This document shows, in pieces, positions 25,529 through 34,179 of a stretch of DNA of 64,000 nucleotides (positions are counted from its first letter, which is position 1; each line of letters starts with the position of its first letter). Under the pieces are notes generated by a model, which was given only the letters and a program-made list of their open reading frames with translations, had not been told where the DNA came from and searched no databases. This DNA comes from Pseudomonadota bacterium (GTDB taxonomy: Bacteria > Pseudomonadota > Gammaproteobacteria > Burkholderiales > Rhodocyclaceae). The stretch spans positions 1 through 64,000 of the forward strand of contig JAFEDI010000045.1 of assembly GCA_018241725.1 (NCBI GenBank), given 5' to 3'. A program made the translations under genes and the position numbers.

Positions 25529-27724
25529 TCAGTCGTTGCGCAGCGGCGCTTTGGGATCGTAGGGCTTGACGCCGGCACGGATCATCGCCGGCGACACGCC
25601 CAACGCCCAAGCTGCGGCCACGGCGGCCAGCAGGTTGGACAGCACGCCCGGTTCGTCGCCGCCGCCATCGGCCAGCAGCTTGATCTTCGCCAGGCGGGCG
25701 ACCGGATCTTCCTGCTCGCCGGTGGCCAGAACGATGGCGCCATCCTTCACGAAAACCGCACGGCGGCCTTCGCTGCGGGCCTGTACGACGGCCTCGGCGT
25801 TGGGATCGACGGCGTAGAAGATCACCTCGCCATCCGACAGGGAGGCCATCTCGACAACCGCCGGATCTTCGGCGTTGAGCACCGCCGCGCCGCTGGACAG
25901 CACCAGGTCCACCTGGGTGCGGAAGACGTTCCAGACCTTTTCCGGGGAGTCGATGTAGAACTCGCCGTAGTGGAGCTCCGGATCGATGTTGGTGACGACG
26001 CCCACCGAGCAGCGGTCGTACACTGTGCCGTCGCCGAGGATGCTGCGGCAGCCGTTCTCGAACACCGCGGTTTCGACGGAGCGGTTCATCAGCACCCGCT
26101 CGGCGGCGTCCCAATTGGTGCCTTCGGCGGTTTCCACCTGGCGACCGTCGAGGAACACGCCCTCGGAGCAGGCCAGGCCAGTGTATTGGCCGGACAGGCG
26201 GGACAGATGGGCGATCAGGCGGGCCACCGGCGTCTTGCCGCGGCTGCCGGTGACGCCGACGATTGGAATGCGCGCGTCAGCATCCTTCTCGAACAGGTGA
26301 TCGACGATCGCCTCACCCACCGGACGCGGCTGGCCGACGCCCGGCTTGATGTGCATCAGCAGGCCCGGGCCGGCATTGACTTCGACGATGGCGCCCTGCT
26401 GCTCGCTCAGGGGCTTGGAGATGTCCTCGCAGACCAGGTCCACGCCGGCGATGTCGAGGCCGACGATGCGCGCTGCCAGGCAAGCCAGCTCGGCGGTATC
26501 GGGATGCACTTCGTCGGTCACGTCGAAGGCCATGTTGCTGGTGCGGACGATCATCACCTCCTGGCCTTCCGGCGGCACCGAGGCGCCGGTATAGCCCTGG
26601 CGCGCCACTTCCATCTGGGCAGCCGGGTAGTTTTCCAGCTTGATCAGGTACAGCGGGAACTCGTGCTCGACGCCACGGCGCGGGTCGGAGTTGATCTGGG
26701 TCTCGATCAGTGCGTCGATGCTGTGCACGCCGTCGCCGATCACCGACACCATGTCGCCCTTGTTGGCGGCGACCATCTTGCCGCCGACGACCAGCAGGCG
26801 GTGCTCGGCGCCCTTCACGAAGCGCTCGACCATCACTTCGGAGCCTTCCGCGGCCGACAACGGGAACACGTCCGCCACTTCCTGCGGGGTGCGGATGTTG
26901 GTGAACACGCCGCGGGCATGGTTGCCGTCGCTGGGCTTCACCACCACCGGGAAGCCGATGTCCTCGGCAGCCTCGATGGCGTCCTCGACGCTGGTCACGA
27001 TGCGGCCTTCCGGCACCGGCACGCCGCAGGATTCCAGCAGCGTCTTGGTCAGGTCCTTCTCGCGGGAGATGCTCTCGGCGATGGCTGGCGTGCGGTCGGT
27101 CTCGGCAGTCCAGATGCGGCGCTGGCGGGCACCGTAGCCGAGCTGTACGAGATTGCCCTCGGACAGCAGGCGGATGTAGGGGATGCGGCGCTGCTTGTCG
27201 GCGGCGGCCTCGACGATGCAGCGGGTGCTCGGGCCGAGCATGTGCTTGTCCACCAGGTCGCGCAGGCGCAGCACGGCGGCGTCCACATCGTAGGGCCGGC
27301 CTTCGATGGCCGCCATCAGGAGGTCGTGGCCCATGTTGAGGGCGGCCATCGACACGTCCTTCTGCCAGGCGCGGATCACCACCTTGTAAACGCCGCGCAG
27401 CGAAGTCTCGCGCGCCTTGCCGAAGCCACCGGACATGCCGGCGAGGTTCTGCAGTTCGAGTGTGACGTGCTCAAGGATGTGTCCCGGCCAGGTCCCGTCC
27501 CGCAGGCGCTTGAGGAAGCCGCCCCGCTCACCGATGCTGCAGCGGTGCTCGATGAGGGTCGGCAGCATCGCCGTCAGCCGCTCATAGAAACCCGGGATCA
27601 CATTGGACGGACAGTCTTCCAGGTCGTGGATGTCGACCCAGGCTTCGAGGACGGAGCGATAGGTCCAGATGTTCGGTCCCCGCAGGTGGAGCACATTGAG
27701 GAATTCGATCGTTTTATTGGTCAT
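25529..27724 (-). CDS. Second cyanophycin synthetase-like protein (CphA-prime / CphA2-like)
   Basis: The 731-residue paralogue of CphA has the same domain order, but its C-terminal Mur-ligase half is about 120 residues shorter. Its P-loop reads GSRGKTP instead of GTNGKTT, which loses the conserved final Thr/Ser. The ATP-grasp half (VVKPSDGNHARGV near 270) looks intact. In known CphA2-type enzymes a defective second ATP site goes with repolymerising beta-Asp-Arg dipeptides; the same role here is inference. It is first in the two-gene cphA operon and starts 227 bp from the divergent ABC transporter gene. Confidence 0.85.
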   Translation of the reverse strand: MTNKTIEFLNVLHLRGPNIWTYRSVLEAWVDIHDLEDCPSNVIPGFYERLTAMLPTLIEHRCSIGERGGFLKRLRDGTWPGHILEHVTLELQNLAGMSGGFGKARETSLRGVYKVVIRAWQKDVSMAALNMGHDLLMAAIEGRPYDVDAAVLRLRDLVDKHMLGPSTRCIVEAAADKQRRIPYIRLLSEGNLVQLGYGARQRRIWTAETDRTPAIAESISREKDLTKTLLESCGVPVPEGRIVTSVEDAIEAAEDIGFPVVVKPSDGNHARGVFTNIRTPQEVADVFPLSAAEGSEVMVERFVKGAEHRLLVVGGKMVAANKGDMVSVIGDGVHSIDALIETQINSDPRRGVEHEFPLYLIKLENYPAAQMEVARQGYTGASVPPEGQEVMIVRTSNMAFDVTDEVHPDTAELACLAARIVGLDIAGVDLVCEDISKPLSEQQGAIVEVNAGPGLLMHIKPGVGQPRPVGEAIVDHLFEKDADARIPIVGVTGSRGKTPVARLIAHLSRLSGQYTGLACSEGVFLDGRQVETAEGTNWDAAERVLMNRSVETAVFENGCRSILGDGTVYDRCSVGVVTNIDPELHYGEFYIDSPEKVWNVFRTQVDLVLSSGAAVLNAEDPAVVEMASLSDGEVIFYAVDPNAEAVVQARSEGRRAVFVKDGAIVLATGEQEDPVARLAKIKLLADGGGDEPGVLSNLLAAVAAAWALGVSPAMIRAGVKPYDPKAPLRND

Positions 27725-27951
27725 GGACGGGACACTTCGGAAGTAACGGGCCTGTTTACGGCACTCTGCAACGGAAACTCGATCTCCCCTTAACGCGGAC
27801 GAGGCCGCCAGGATTACCTGAAGGAAAAATTAACGGGTCGGCGATGCGTCTGGCCACCCGCCGGGTATACGCGCATGTAACGAGTCAGTAAACTTCGGGC
27901 GCAATTTTGCCCTACGCTGGCCCTCTTCTGGGGCCTAATCGCGTCGCCGAG

Positions 27952-30276
27952 ATGAATTCAGAGTCCTCCGTCCTTCCTTCCGCCTATTCCGACTACCTCG
28001 GACCGGCCGTGCCCGACAACTGGCGTCCCCTTCTCGACAAGGCCCTGCAGGCCGGCGAAAAGGTCCTGGCCAGCCTCAATCTCGATCTCGACAGCGCCCT
28101 GCACTTCCGCGACGGTCTGGTGGCCCTGACCGATCGCCGTCTGCTGGCCTGGGATCTGCAGACCAAGGACTGGCAGGTGTGGACCTTCCGCAACGGCATG
28201 GCCCTGCGCCACCGCGACCATGCCGGCGTGGCCAGCCTCGACCTGGTGGACGGCGACGGCAAGCTGGCCGGCTGGCGCTTCACGCTGGCCCAGGACCCGG
28301 CCGCCCGCAACCTGGCCGACCGCTTCCACGCCCAGCTCGAATGCGTGCTGGCCGGCCGCCAGCCGACACCACCCGAGCCACTGACCTGCCCAACCTGCGA
28401 CGCGCCGTTGCCACCGGGCACCGACGAGTGCCCGACCTGCGCCCGCGAGATCCACACGCCGCCGTCCACCTGGACCCTGTTCCGCCTGTGGCGCTTTGCC
28501 CAGCCCTACAAGAAGCAGCTCCTGGCCGGCTTCGTCCTGACCCTGATCTCGACGGCCGCCACGCTGGTGCCGCCCTACCTCACCATGCCGCTGATGGACG
28601 AGGTGCTGATCCCCTTCCAGAACGGTCAGCCCATCGACCACATGAAGGTCATGATGCTGCTCGGCGGACTGCTCGTCGCCGCGTCCTTCGCCTGGGGCCT
28701 CGGCTGGGCCAAGACCTACATCCTGGCGCTGGTCAGCGAACGCATCGGCGCCGACCTGCGCACCACCACCTACGAGCACCTGCAGGGCCTGTCGCTGGAA
28801 TACTTCGGTGGCAAGCGCACCGGCGACCTGATGTCGCGGATCGGCTCGGAAACCGACCGGATCTGCCTGTTCCTGTCGATGAACCTGCTCGACTTCGCCA
28901 CCGACTGCCTGATGATCGCGATGACCGCGGTGATCCTCGTATCCATCAACCCGTGGCTGGCCCTCGTCACACTGGTGCCGCTGCCTTTCATCGCCTGGCT
29001 GATCCACACCGTGCGCGACAAACTGCGCTACGGTTTCGAGCAGGTGGACCGGGTGTGGTCCGAAGTCACCAGCGTGCTCGCCGACACCATCCCCGGCATC
29101 CGCGTGGTCAAGGCTTTCGCGCAGGAGAAGCGCGAGGTCGGCCGCTTCCGCGAGGCCAACGGCCGCAACCTGGCGGTGAATGATCGGGTGAACAAGATCT
29201 GGTCGGTGTTCTCGCCGACCGTCACGCTGATGACCGAAATCGGCCTGCTGATCGTGTGGGGCTTCGGCATCTGGCTGGTGTCCGAGAAGTCGGTGACGGT
29301 CGGTACGCTGGCCGCCTTCATCGCCTACATCTCGCGCTTCTACACCCGGCTGGACTCCATGAGCCGGATCGTCTCGGTGACGCAGAAGGCCGCCGCTGGC
29401 GCCAAGCGTATCTTCGACATCCTCGACCACGTCTCCAGCGTGCCCGACCCGGTCAATCCCCAGCACCTGCCCAAGGTGACCGGCGCCATCGAGGTCAAGC
29501 GGGTCGGCTTCCGCTACGGCAACCGCACCATCCTGCGCGGCGTGGACCTCAACATCGCTCCGGGCGAGATGATCGGCCTGGTCGGCCACTCGGGCTCCGG
29601 CAAGAGCACGCTGGTCAACCTGATCTGCCGCTTCTACGACGTGACCGACGGCTCGATCCGCATCGAGGGCATGGACATCCGCTCGGTGCCGGTGTCCGAG
29701 TACCGCCGCAATATCGGCCTGGTGCTGCAGGAGCCCTTCCTGTTCTTCGGCACCATCGCCGAGAACATCGCCTACGGAAAACCTGATGCAAGCCGCGAGG
29801 AGATCATCGCCGCGGCCCGCGCAGCCCACGCCCACGACTTCATCCTGCGCCTGCCGCAGGGCTACGATTCGCTGGTCGGCGAGCGCGGTCAGGCCTTGTC
29901 CGGCGGCGAGCGCCAGCGCATCTCCATCGCCCGCGCGCTGCTGATCGACCCGCGCATCCTGATCCTCGACGAAGCCACTTCGGCGGTGGATACCGAGACC
30001 GAAATGGAAATCCAGGCCGCGCTGGAAAACCTCATCCGCGGCCGGACCACCATCGCCATCGCCCACCGCCTGTCCACGCTGCGCAAGGCCGACCGCCTGG
30101 TGGTGCTGGACCGCGGCCAGATCGTCGAGATCGGCAACCACGACGCGCTGATGGAAAAACAGGGCGCCTACTTCCGCCTCTACGAAGCCCAGACCCGCAA
30201 GCTGGACGACGACGCGCTGGGCGGCAACGGCGACAAACCCCGCGTGCCCTTCCACCGCGCCCACACCCCTGCCTGA
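27952..30276 (+). CDS. Cyanophycin-associated ABC transporter (fused membrane and ATPase) with zinc-ribbon N-domain
   Basis: The 774-residue half-transporter has an unusual N-terminal domain (1-180) ending in a zinc-ribbon-like pair, CPTCDAP and CPTCAR. Six membrane helices follow (about 195-490) and then an ATPase domain with Walker A GHSGSGKST, signature LSGGERQR and Walker B LILDEATS. It is an ABCB-type exporter by sequence. RefSeq-type annotation knows this gene as a companion of cyanophycin synthetase loci. The substrate is unknown. The ATG at 27952 puts the start in the divergent promoter region. The DUF1854 gene follows by 10 nt. Confidence 0.88.
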   Translation: MNSESSVLPSAYSDYLGPAVPDNWRPLLDKALQAGEKVLASLNLDLDSALHFRDGLVALTDRRLLAWDLQTKDWQVWTFRNGMALRHRDHAGVASLDLVDGDGKLAGWRFTLAQDPAARNLADRFHAQLECVLAGRQPTPPEPLTCPTCDAPLPPGTDECPTCAREIHTPPSTWTLFRLWRFAQPYKKQLLAGFVLTLISTAATLVPPYLTMPLMDEVLIPFQNGQPIDHMKVMMLLGGLLVAASFAWGLGWAKTYILALVSERIGADLRTTTYEHLQGLSLEYFGGKRTGDLMSRIGSETDRICLFLSMNLLDFATDCLMIAMTAVILVSINPWLALVTLVPLPFIAWLIHTVRDKLRYGFEQVDRVWSEVTSVLADTIPGIRVVKAFAQEKREVGRFREANGRNLAVNDRVNKIWSVFSPTVTLMTEIGLLIVWGFGIWLVSEKSVTVGTLAAFIAYISRFYTRLDSMSRIVSVTQKAAAGAKRIFDILDHVSSVPDPVNPQHLPKVTGAIEVKRVGFRYGNRTILRGVDLNIAPGEMIGLVGHSGSGKSTLVNLICRFYDVTDGSIRIEGMDIRSVPVSEYRRNIGLVLQEPFLFFGTIAENIAYGKPDASREEIIAAARAAHAHDFILRLPQGYDSLVGERGQALSGGERQRISIARALLIDPRILILDEATSAVDTETEMEIQAALENLIRGRTTIAIAHRLSTLRKADRLVVLDRGQIVEIGNHDALMEKQGAYFRLYEAQTRKLDDDALGGNGDKPRVPFHRAHTPA

Positions 30277-30286
30277 AGATCACGCC

Positions 30287-30754
30287 ATGCCCAAGCAAAA
30301 CATCCAGCTGGAACGCAATGCCTTCGGCCAGCTCGTCTTCATCGACGCCACCGGCACGGCCCAGCTGATCACCCCGGTCCGTGCCTTCCCTATCGCCGCC
30401 CCAGCCGAGAGCATCGGCCTCATCAACGGCGACGGCGAGGAAGTCGCATGGATCGACCGGCTGGCCGATCTGCCCGAGCAGCCGCGCAAGCTGCTCGAAG
30501 ACGAAATGGCCAGCCGCGAGTTCATGCCGGTGATCCAGCGCATCCACAGCGTGTCCAGCTTCGCCACCCCCAGCACCTGGGAGATCGAGACGGACCGCGG
30601 CCCGACCAGCATGGTGCTGAAGGGCGAAGAAGACATCCGCCGCCTCACCCCGCCGGCCCTGCTGATCGCCGACAGCCGCGGCATCCACTTCCTGATCCGC
30701 GACCGCTACGGGCTGGACGCCCACAGCAAGCGGCTGCTGGACCGCTTCCTGTAA
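30287..30754 (+). CDS. Cyanophycin-associated DUF1854 protein
   Basis: The 155-residue soluble protein belongs to the DUF1854 family, which commonly follows the ABC transporter in cyanophycin loci. It has no signal peptide or membrane segment and is made of short strands with conserved acidic patches (for example INGDGEEVAWIDRL). It is only 10 nt downstream of the transporter, so the two are cotranscribed and probably work together. The biochemical role is unknown. Confidence 0.85.
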   Translation: MPKQNIQLERNAFGQLVFIDATGTAQLITPVRAFPIAAPAESIGLINGDGEEVAWIDRLADLPEQPRKLLEDEMASREFMPVIQRIHSVSSFATPSTWEIETDRGPTSMVLKGEEDIRRLTPPALLIADSRGIHFLIRDRYGLDAHSKRLLDRFL

Positions 30755-30764
30755 TCCGCTCCAT

Positions 30765-30800
30765 CCGGCGCAGGCTGGCTCATCCGCCAGGCTGCGCCGG
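30765..30800. terminator. Strong hairpin between convergent genes
   Basis: CCGGCGCAG pairs with CTGCGCCGG, and an inner CTGGC pairs with GCCAG, giving a 14-bp interrupted stem in the gap between the DUF1854 gene and the reverse-strand gene at 30838. No T-run follows, but the position suits a bidirectional terminator. Confidence 0.5.
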
Positions 30801-30837
30801 CCAGTATCGGGCGTTGGCTGACGGGCGTCCGTCCCGG

Positions 30838-31662
30838 TCAGTCGCCGCCCCCTCCTCCACAGCTGCTGCAAGCACTTCCTCCATCTCCACCCGAACCACC
30901 ATCGGTCGTGCCGTCGCCATCTCCATGGCTACCGCCATGTCCGGGGCTGCAATCTCCGATCCCGTCCGCAGCGCAGGAGCCACCGCAACCGATGTCGCTG
31001 GCGCAATAGGCCGGGACGCCCTGCGCGTTCTCCACGCCGGAGCAATCCAGCACATAGTGGAAGCCGTCCGGAATCTGCAGCAGCGCATCCAGCGCGAAGA
31101 GCATCGGTAGCCGGTCCGGCTTGTTGGGGTCGATGCCTTCGAAACGGCAGGCCTGCAGCCAGGTGCGCCGCAGGCCTTGCTGGGCCGACACCGGCGTCGC
31201 CATGTGCTCGGCTGGCGTATGGTCGAGGAAGCGCCCCAGGCTGCGGACACAGAACTGCCGGTAACCCCGCGTGAACAGGATGAACTCGTGCCAGGCCACG
31301 TCCACCGCCTGGCTCGGCATGGACACCATGCGCCCCTGGGCCGCATTGGCTACGCGGAAGAAAGTACGCAGCTCACGGATGACCATGTCCACCTGCGCGA
31401 CGCTGAGATGGGGATAGGTCTGCCTGAGCTTGCGGCCCAGGCTGGCCGGAAACTGGAAGGCGGCCAGGAAACGCTCCCGTGCCTTGAGACGCCATTTACG
31501 CCAGGCGAAGGCCAGTGCTCCGAACAAGGCCCCAGCCAGCAACAGCTTGGGCAACCAGTGGCGCCATGCGCCGCTGCCCATTGCCAGTGCGAGCCCTGCC
31601 AGCACCAGCGTAAGCACGATCATCCCGCCACGCCTGTTTTCTTTCACCGCTTCCATCGCCAC
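30838..31662 (-). CDS. Membrane protein with GRDP-like motif and Gly/Cys-rich tail
   Basis: The 274-residue protein has two N-terminal membrane segments (about 14-30 and 37-54). A soluble domain follows with the motif DVAWHEFILFTRGYRQFC and FLDHTP, which resembles the core of glycine-rich-domain (GRDP-like) proteins. The last 60 residues are very rich in Gly, Asp, Ser and Cys, including a terminal CSSCGGGGGD. The tail is probably disordered and could bind metal or form disulphides. The gene stands alone. I cannot assign a function. Confidence 0.65.
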   Translation of the reverse strand: MAMEAVKENRRGGMIVLTLVLAGLALAMGSGAWRHWLPKLLLAGALFGALAFAWRKWRLKARERFLAAFQFPASLGRKLRQTYPHLSVAQVDMVIRELRTFFRVANAAQGRMVSMPSQAVDVAWHEFILFTRGYRQFCVRSLGRFLDHTPAEHMATPVSAQQGLRRTWLQACRFEGIDPNKPDRLPMLFALDALLQIPDGFHYVLDCSGVENAQGVPAYCASDIGCGGSCAADGIGDCSPGHGGSHGDGDGTTDGGSGGDGGSACSSCGGGGGD

Positions 31663-31853
31663 GCGCCTCCCAGTGCATCGCGGCAGATTCTATCGACTAC
31701 CGGCCGCCTCTTCATGCCAAATCGATAGACGGCATCACCGTTCCTTAACAAAACCGCAGCCGCCCCGTAACCCGCGCTTCTTAGTCTTGCCTTGAAGACC
31801 CCATTTCGAGCTATTCCAATCAATTCCGGGTCGTTCGCCCTCCAGGAGAGTCC

Positions 31854-32447
31854 ATGAAGAACTTTTTGCGCGCCCTTGAAATCCAGCGGTGGGACGATCA
31901 TCGCTTCTACCACCACAGCCGCATGAACCAGACTCTGCACTTCATCAGTGCGGTGAGCTTTCTGGTGGCCTATTCGCTGCTGTTCGTCGATCCGGTGAAG
32001 GCGGCGCTGATCGGCTGGTTGATCTCGATGGTCACCCGCCAGTCCGGCCACTTCTTCTTCGAGCCCCTCGGCTACGACGAAGAAAACCAGGTCACCAACG
32101 ATTACAAGGAAGCCGTGAAGGTCGGCTACAACCTCAAGCGCAAGGTCGTACTACTGGCGATCTGGGCCTTCATCCCGGTCGCCCTGTGGCTCAACCCGAC
32201 GATGTTCGGCCTGTTCGAAGCCCACACCAATGTCGGCGGCTTCATCGACCACCTGGGCCTGATGTGGCTGGGCCTCGGCGTCAGCGGCCTGCTGTTCCGC
32301 ACCGTCCACCTGTTCTTCCTGAAGGACGTGCAGACCGGGCTGGTGTGGCTGACCAAGATCCTCACCGACCCGTACCACGACATCAAGCTGTACCACAAGG
32401 CTCCGCTGTACCTGCTGCGCGATCTGCGCGCCCGCCAGGCGGCGTAA
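31854..32447 (+). CDS. Multi-pass membrane protein, possibly Mpo1-like
   Basis: The 197-residue protein has about four hydrophobic segments (roughly 28-45, 48-60, 98-112 and 135-155) and histidine-containing motifs at membrane edges (RFYHHSRMNQTLHF, TRQSGHFFFEP). The GHxxFE-like pattern recalls the Mpo1/DUF962 group of iron-dependent 2-hydroxy fatty acid oxygenases, but the match is weak. It is well expressed-looking (GGAG 6 nt before the ATG) and followed by an intrinsic terminator, so it is probably monocistronic. Confidence 0.6.
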   Translation: MKNFLRALEIQRWDDHRFYHHSRMNQTLHFISAVSFLVAYSLLFVDPVKAALIGWLISMVTRQSGHFFFEPLGYDEENQVTNDYKEAVKVGYNLKRKVVLLAIWAFIPVALWLNPTMFGLFEAHTNVGGFIDHLGLMWLGLGVSGLLFRTVHLFFLKDVQTGLVWLTKILTDPYHDIKLYHKAPLYLLRDLRARQAA

Positions 32448-32457
32448 GCCCCTCCGG

Positions 32458-32492
32458 CGCCGCTCCAGCCCCTGCGGGCGGAGCGGCGTTTT
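32458..32492 (+). terminator. Rho-independent terminator
   Basis: CGCCGCTCC pairs with GGAGCGGCG, the loop contains an inner GCCC/GGGC pair, and TTTT follows. It ends the forward gene at 31854-32447 just before the convergent aminotransferase gene. Confidence 0.8.
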
Positions 32493-32497
32493 CACGT

Positions 32498-34156
32498 CTA
32501 CTTCCCGAGAAAGCGATGGCTCAGCATCTCCTTCAGGATGCGCCGGCGGATGCCCTTGTTGGTCACGCTGCCGTCGTTCCACCACCATCCGTCCGCCTCC
32601 ATCCGACGCGCGGCGGCGACGAAGCGTTCGGCGACCGCCTCGAAGTCCGCATCGCTGTAGTTGAGGCTGAAGATGAAGCGGCCTGTGCCGACCCAGCTGA
32701 GGGCCAGGCCTTCGGCGCGCAGGTAGTACTGCAACATCCAGTTGTAGCGGCTCGGGCGGGTGTAGAAGACGGTCCAGATCGACGACAGGTTGGCCACCTG
32801 CACCGGCAGGCCTTCGGCCTCCAGGCGCAGGTTGAGGCGCTCGGCACGGCTGTTCCAGCGCTCGTCGAGGCCGGCGTAGAGGGCCCGCACCTCGGGCGTC
32901 TCGATACGCTCCAGGAACTCGGCCATCGCCCCCATCACGTACGGGTGGGAGTTGAAGGTGCCGCGGGCGAAGCAGATGTCTGCCGGCCGCTCGTCGCGGA
33001 AGCGCTTCATCAGCTCGCGCCGGCCGCACACCACGCCGATCGGCATGCCGCCGCCGAGGGTCTTGCCGTAGGTCACCATGTCGGCCTGCACACCGAAGTA
33101 TTCCTGCGCGCCGCCTGGCGCCAGCCGGAAGCCGACGAAAACCTCGTCGAAGATCAGCACGATGCCCCGCTCGGAGCACACCTGGCGCAGTTCCTTCAGC
33201 CACGCCGTGTAGGCCGCCCGGTCGAAGCCTGCCTTGCGGGAGCTGTCCACCAGCGACGAATCCCCCGGCGCCGCGCCGTTGGGGTGCAGAGCCTGCAGCG
33301 GGTTGATCAGCACGCAGGCGATGTCCTTGCGCCGGCGCAGCACGCGCAGCGCGTCCTCGTGCATGTCCTTCAGGGTGTAGGTCTGGTTGGCCGCAACCGG
33401 GTTGCCGACGCCCGGTTGCACATCGCCCCACCAGCCATGGTAGGCGCCGCAGAAGCGCACCAGGTGGGTCCGGCCGGTGTGGTAGCGGGCCAGGCGCACG
33501 GCCTGCATCACCGCCTCGGTGCCGGACATGTGGAAGGACACCTCATCCAGCCCGGAGATCGCCTTCAGGCGCTGCACGTTGTAGGCGAGCAGCGGATGGT
33601 AGGCGCCGAGCACCGGGCCGAGAGCCTCCACGCGCGCCGCGCCGCGGGCCATGCAGTCCTTGTAGAAGTCGTAACCGAACACATTGACGCCGTAGGAGCC
33701 GGTCAGGTCGTAGAAGACGTTGCCGTCCAGATCGGTAACCGTCACGCCGCTCGACGCCTTGACGAAGGAGCCGCCCTTGAGGTGCTGGCGCACCAGCCGG
33801 CTGTACTGGAAGGGCACCCGGTAGGCGCCGGTGAACTGCATGTCCGACACGCCTTCCTGGGTCTCGGCGCTCATCGCGGCGCTGGCCGCAAAGCGCGTGC
33901 GGAACAGCTCGGCGAGGCGGAAGAAGGCTTCCCGGCGCTTCGCTTCGACCTCCACTGGCGCATCGTCGCTGCGGAAGAAGGTCGCCTCGTCGTATTCGTA
34001 GAAGGGCAGCAGTTTCGCCACCCGGCGGGACATCTTGGCGTGCCCCGCCAGCGACGGGTGCTTGCCTTTCGACAGCTCCAGCCGACGCTTCGCCTTCATC
34101 ACCAGGCTGGGCAACGCCAGCGCCCCGAGTCCGGCCAATACCAATGCATCTTCCAC
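32498..34156 (-). CDS. Class III aminotransferase, glutamate-1-semialdehyde aminomutase-like, with N-terminal extension
   Basis: The roughly 552-residue PLP enzyme has the class III core: SFHMSGTEAVMQAVRLAR near the phosphate site, a metal- and cofactor-side FDEVFVGFRL, and the Schiff-base lysine in TYGKTLGGGMPIG (near residue 310). Compared with hemL-type enzymes (about 430 residues) it carries some 100 extra N-terminal residues, which begin with a hydrophobic stretch. I chose the GTG at 34156 (GGAG 8 nt upstream); the GTG at 34165 touches its own ribosome site. It starts 23 bp from the divergent psd gene. It is unlikely to be the heme-pathway HemL; its substrate is unknown. Confidence 0.75.
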   Translation of the reverse strand: MEDALVLAGLGALALPSLVMKAKRRLELSKGKHPSLAGHAKMSRRVAKLLPFYEYDEATFFRSDDAPVEVEAKRREAFFRLAELFRTRFAASAAMSAETQEGVSDMQFTGAYRVPFQYSRLVRQHLKGGSFVKASSGVTVTDLDGNVFYDLTGSYGVNVFGYDFYKDCMARGAARVEALGPVLGAYHPLLAYNVQRLKAISGLDEVSFHMSGTEAVMQAVRLARYHTGRTHLVRFCGAYHGWWGDVQPGVGNPVAANQTYTLKDMHEDALRVLRRRKDIACVLINPLQALHPNGAAPGDSSLVDSSRKAGFDRAAYTAWLKELRQVCSERGIVLIFDEVFVGFRLAPGGAQEYFGVQADMVTYGKTLGGGMPIGVVCGRRELMKRFRDERPADICFARGTFNSHPYVMGAMAEFLERIETPEVRALYAGLDERWNSRAERLNLRLEAEGLPVQVANLSSIWTVFYTRPSRYNWMLQYYLRAEGLALSWVGTGRFIFSLNYSDADFEAVAERFVAAARRMEADGWWWNDGSVTNKGIRRRILKEMLSHRFLGK

Positions 34157-34179
34157 GTAGTGCACTCCACAACTGAAAG

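Noticed and set aside
30838-31110. Forward ORF (30448-31110) overlapping the DUF1854 gene and the reverse membrane gene
   Set aside because: Its product is a frame-shifted shadow of two supported genes.
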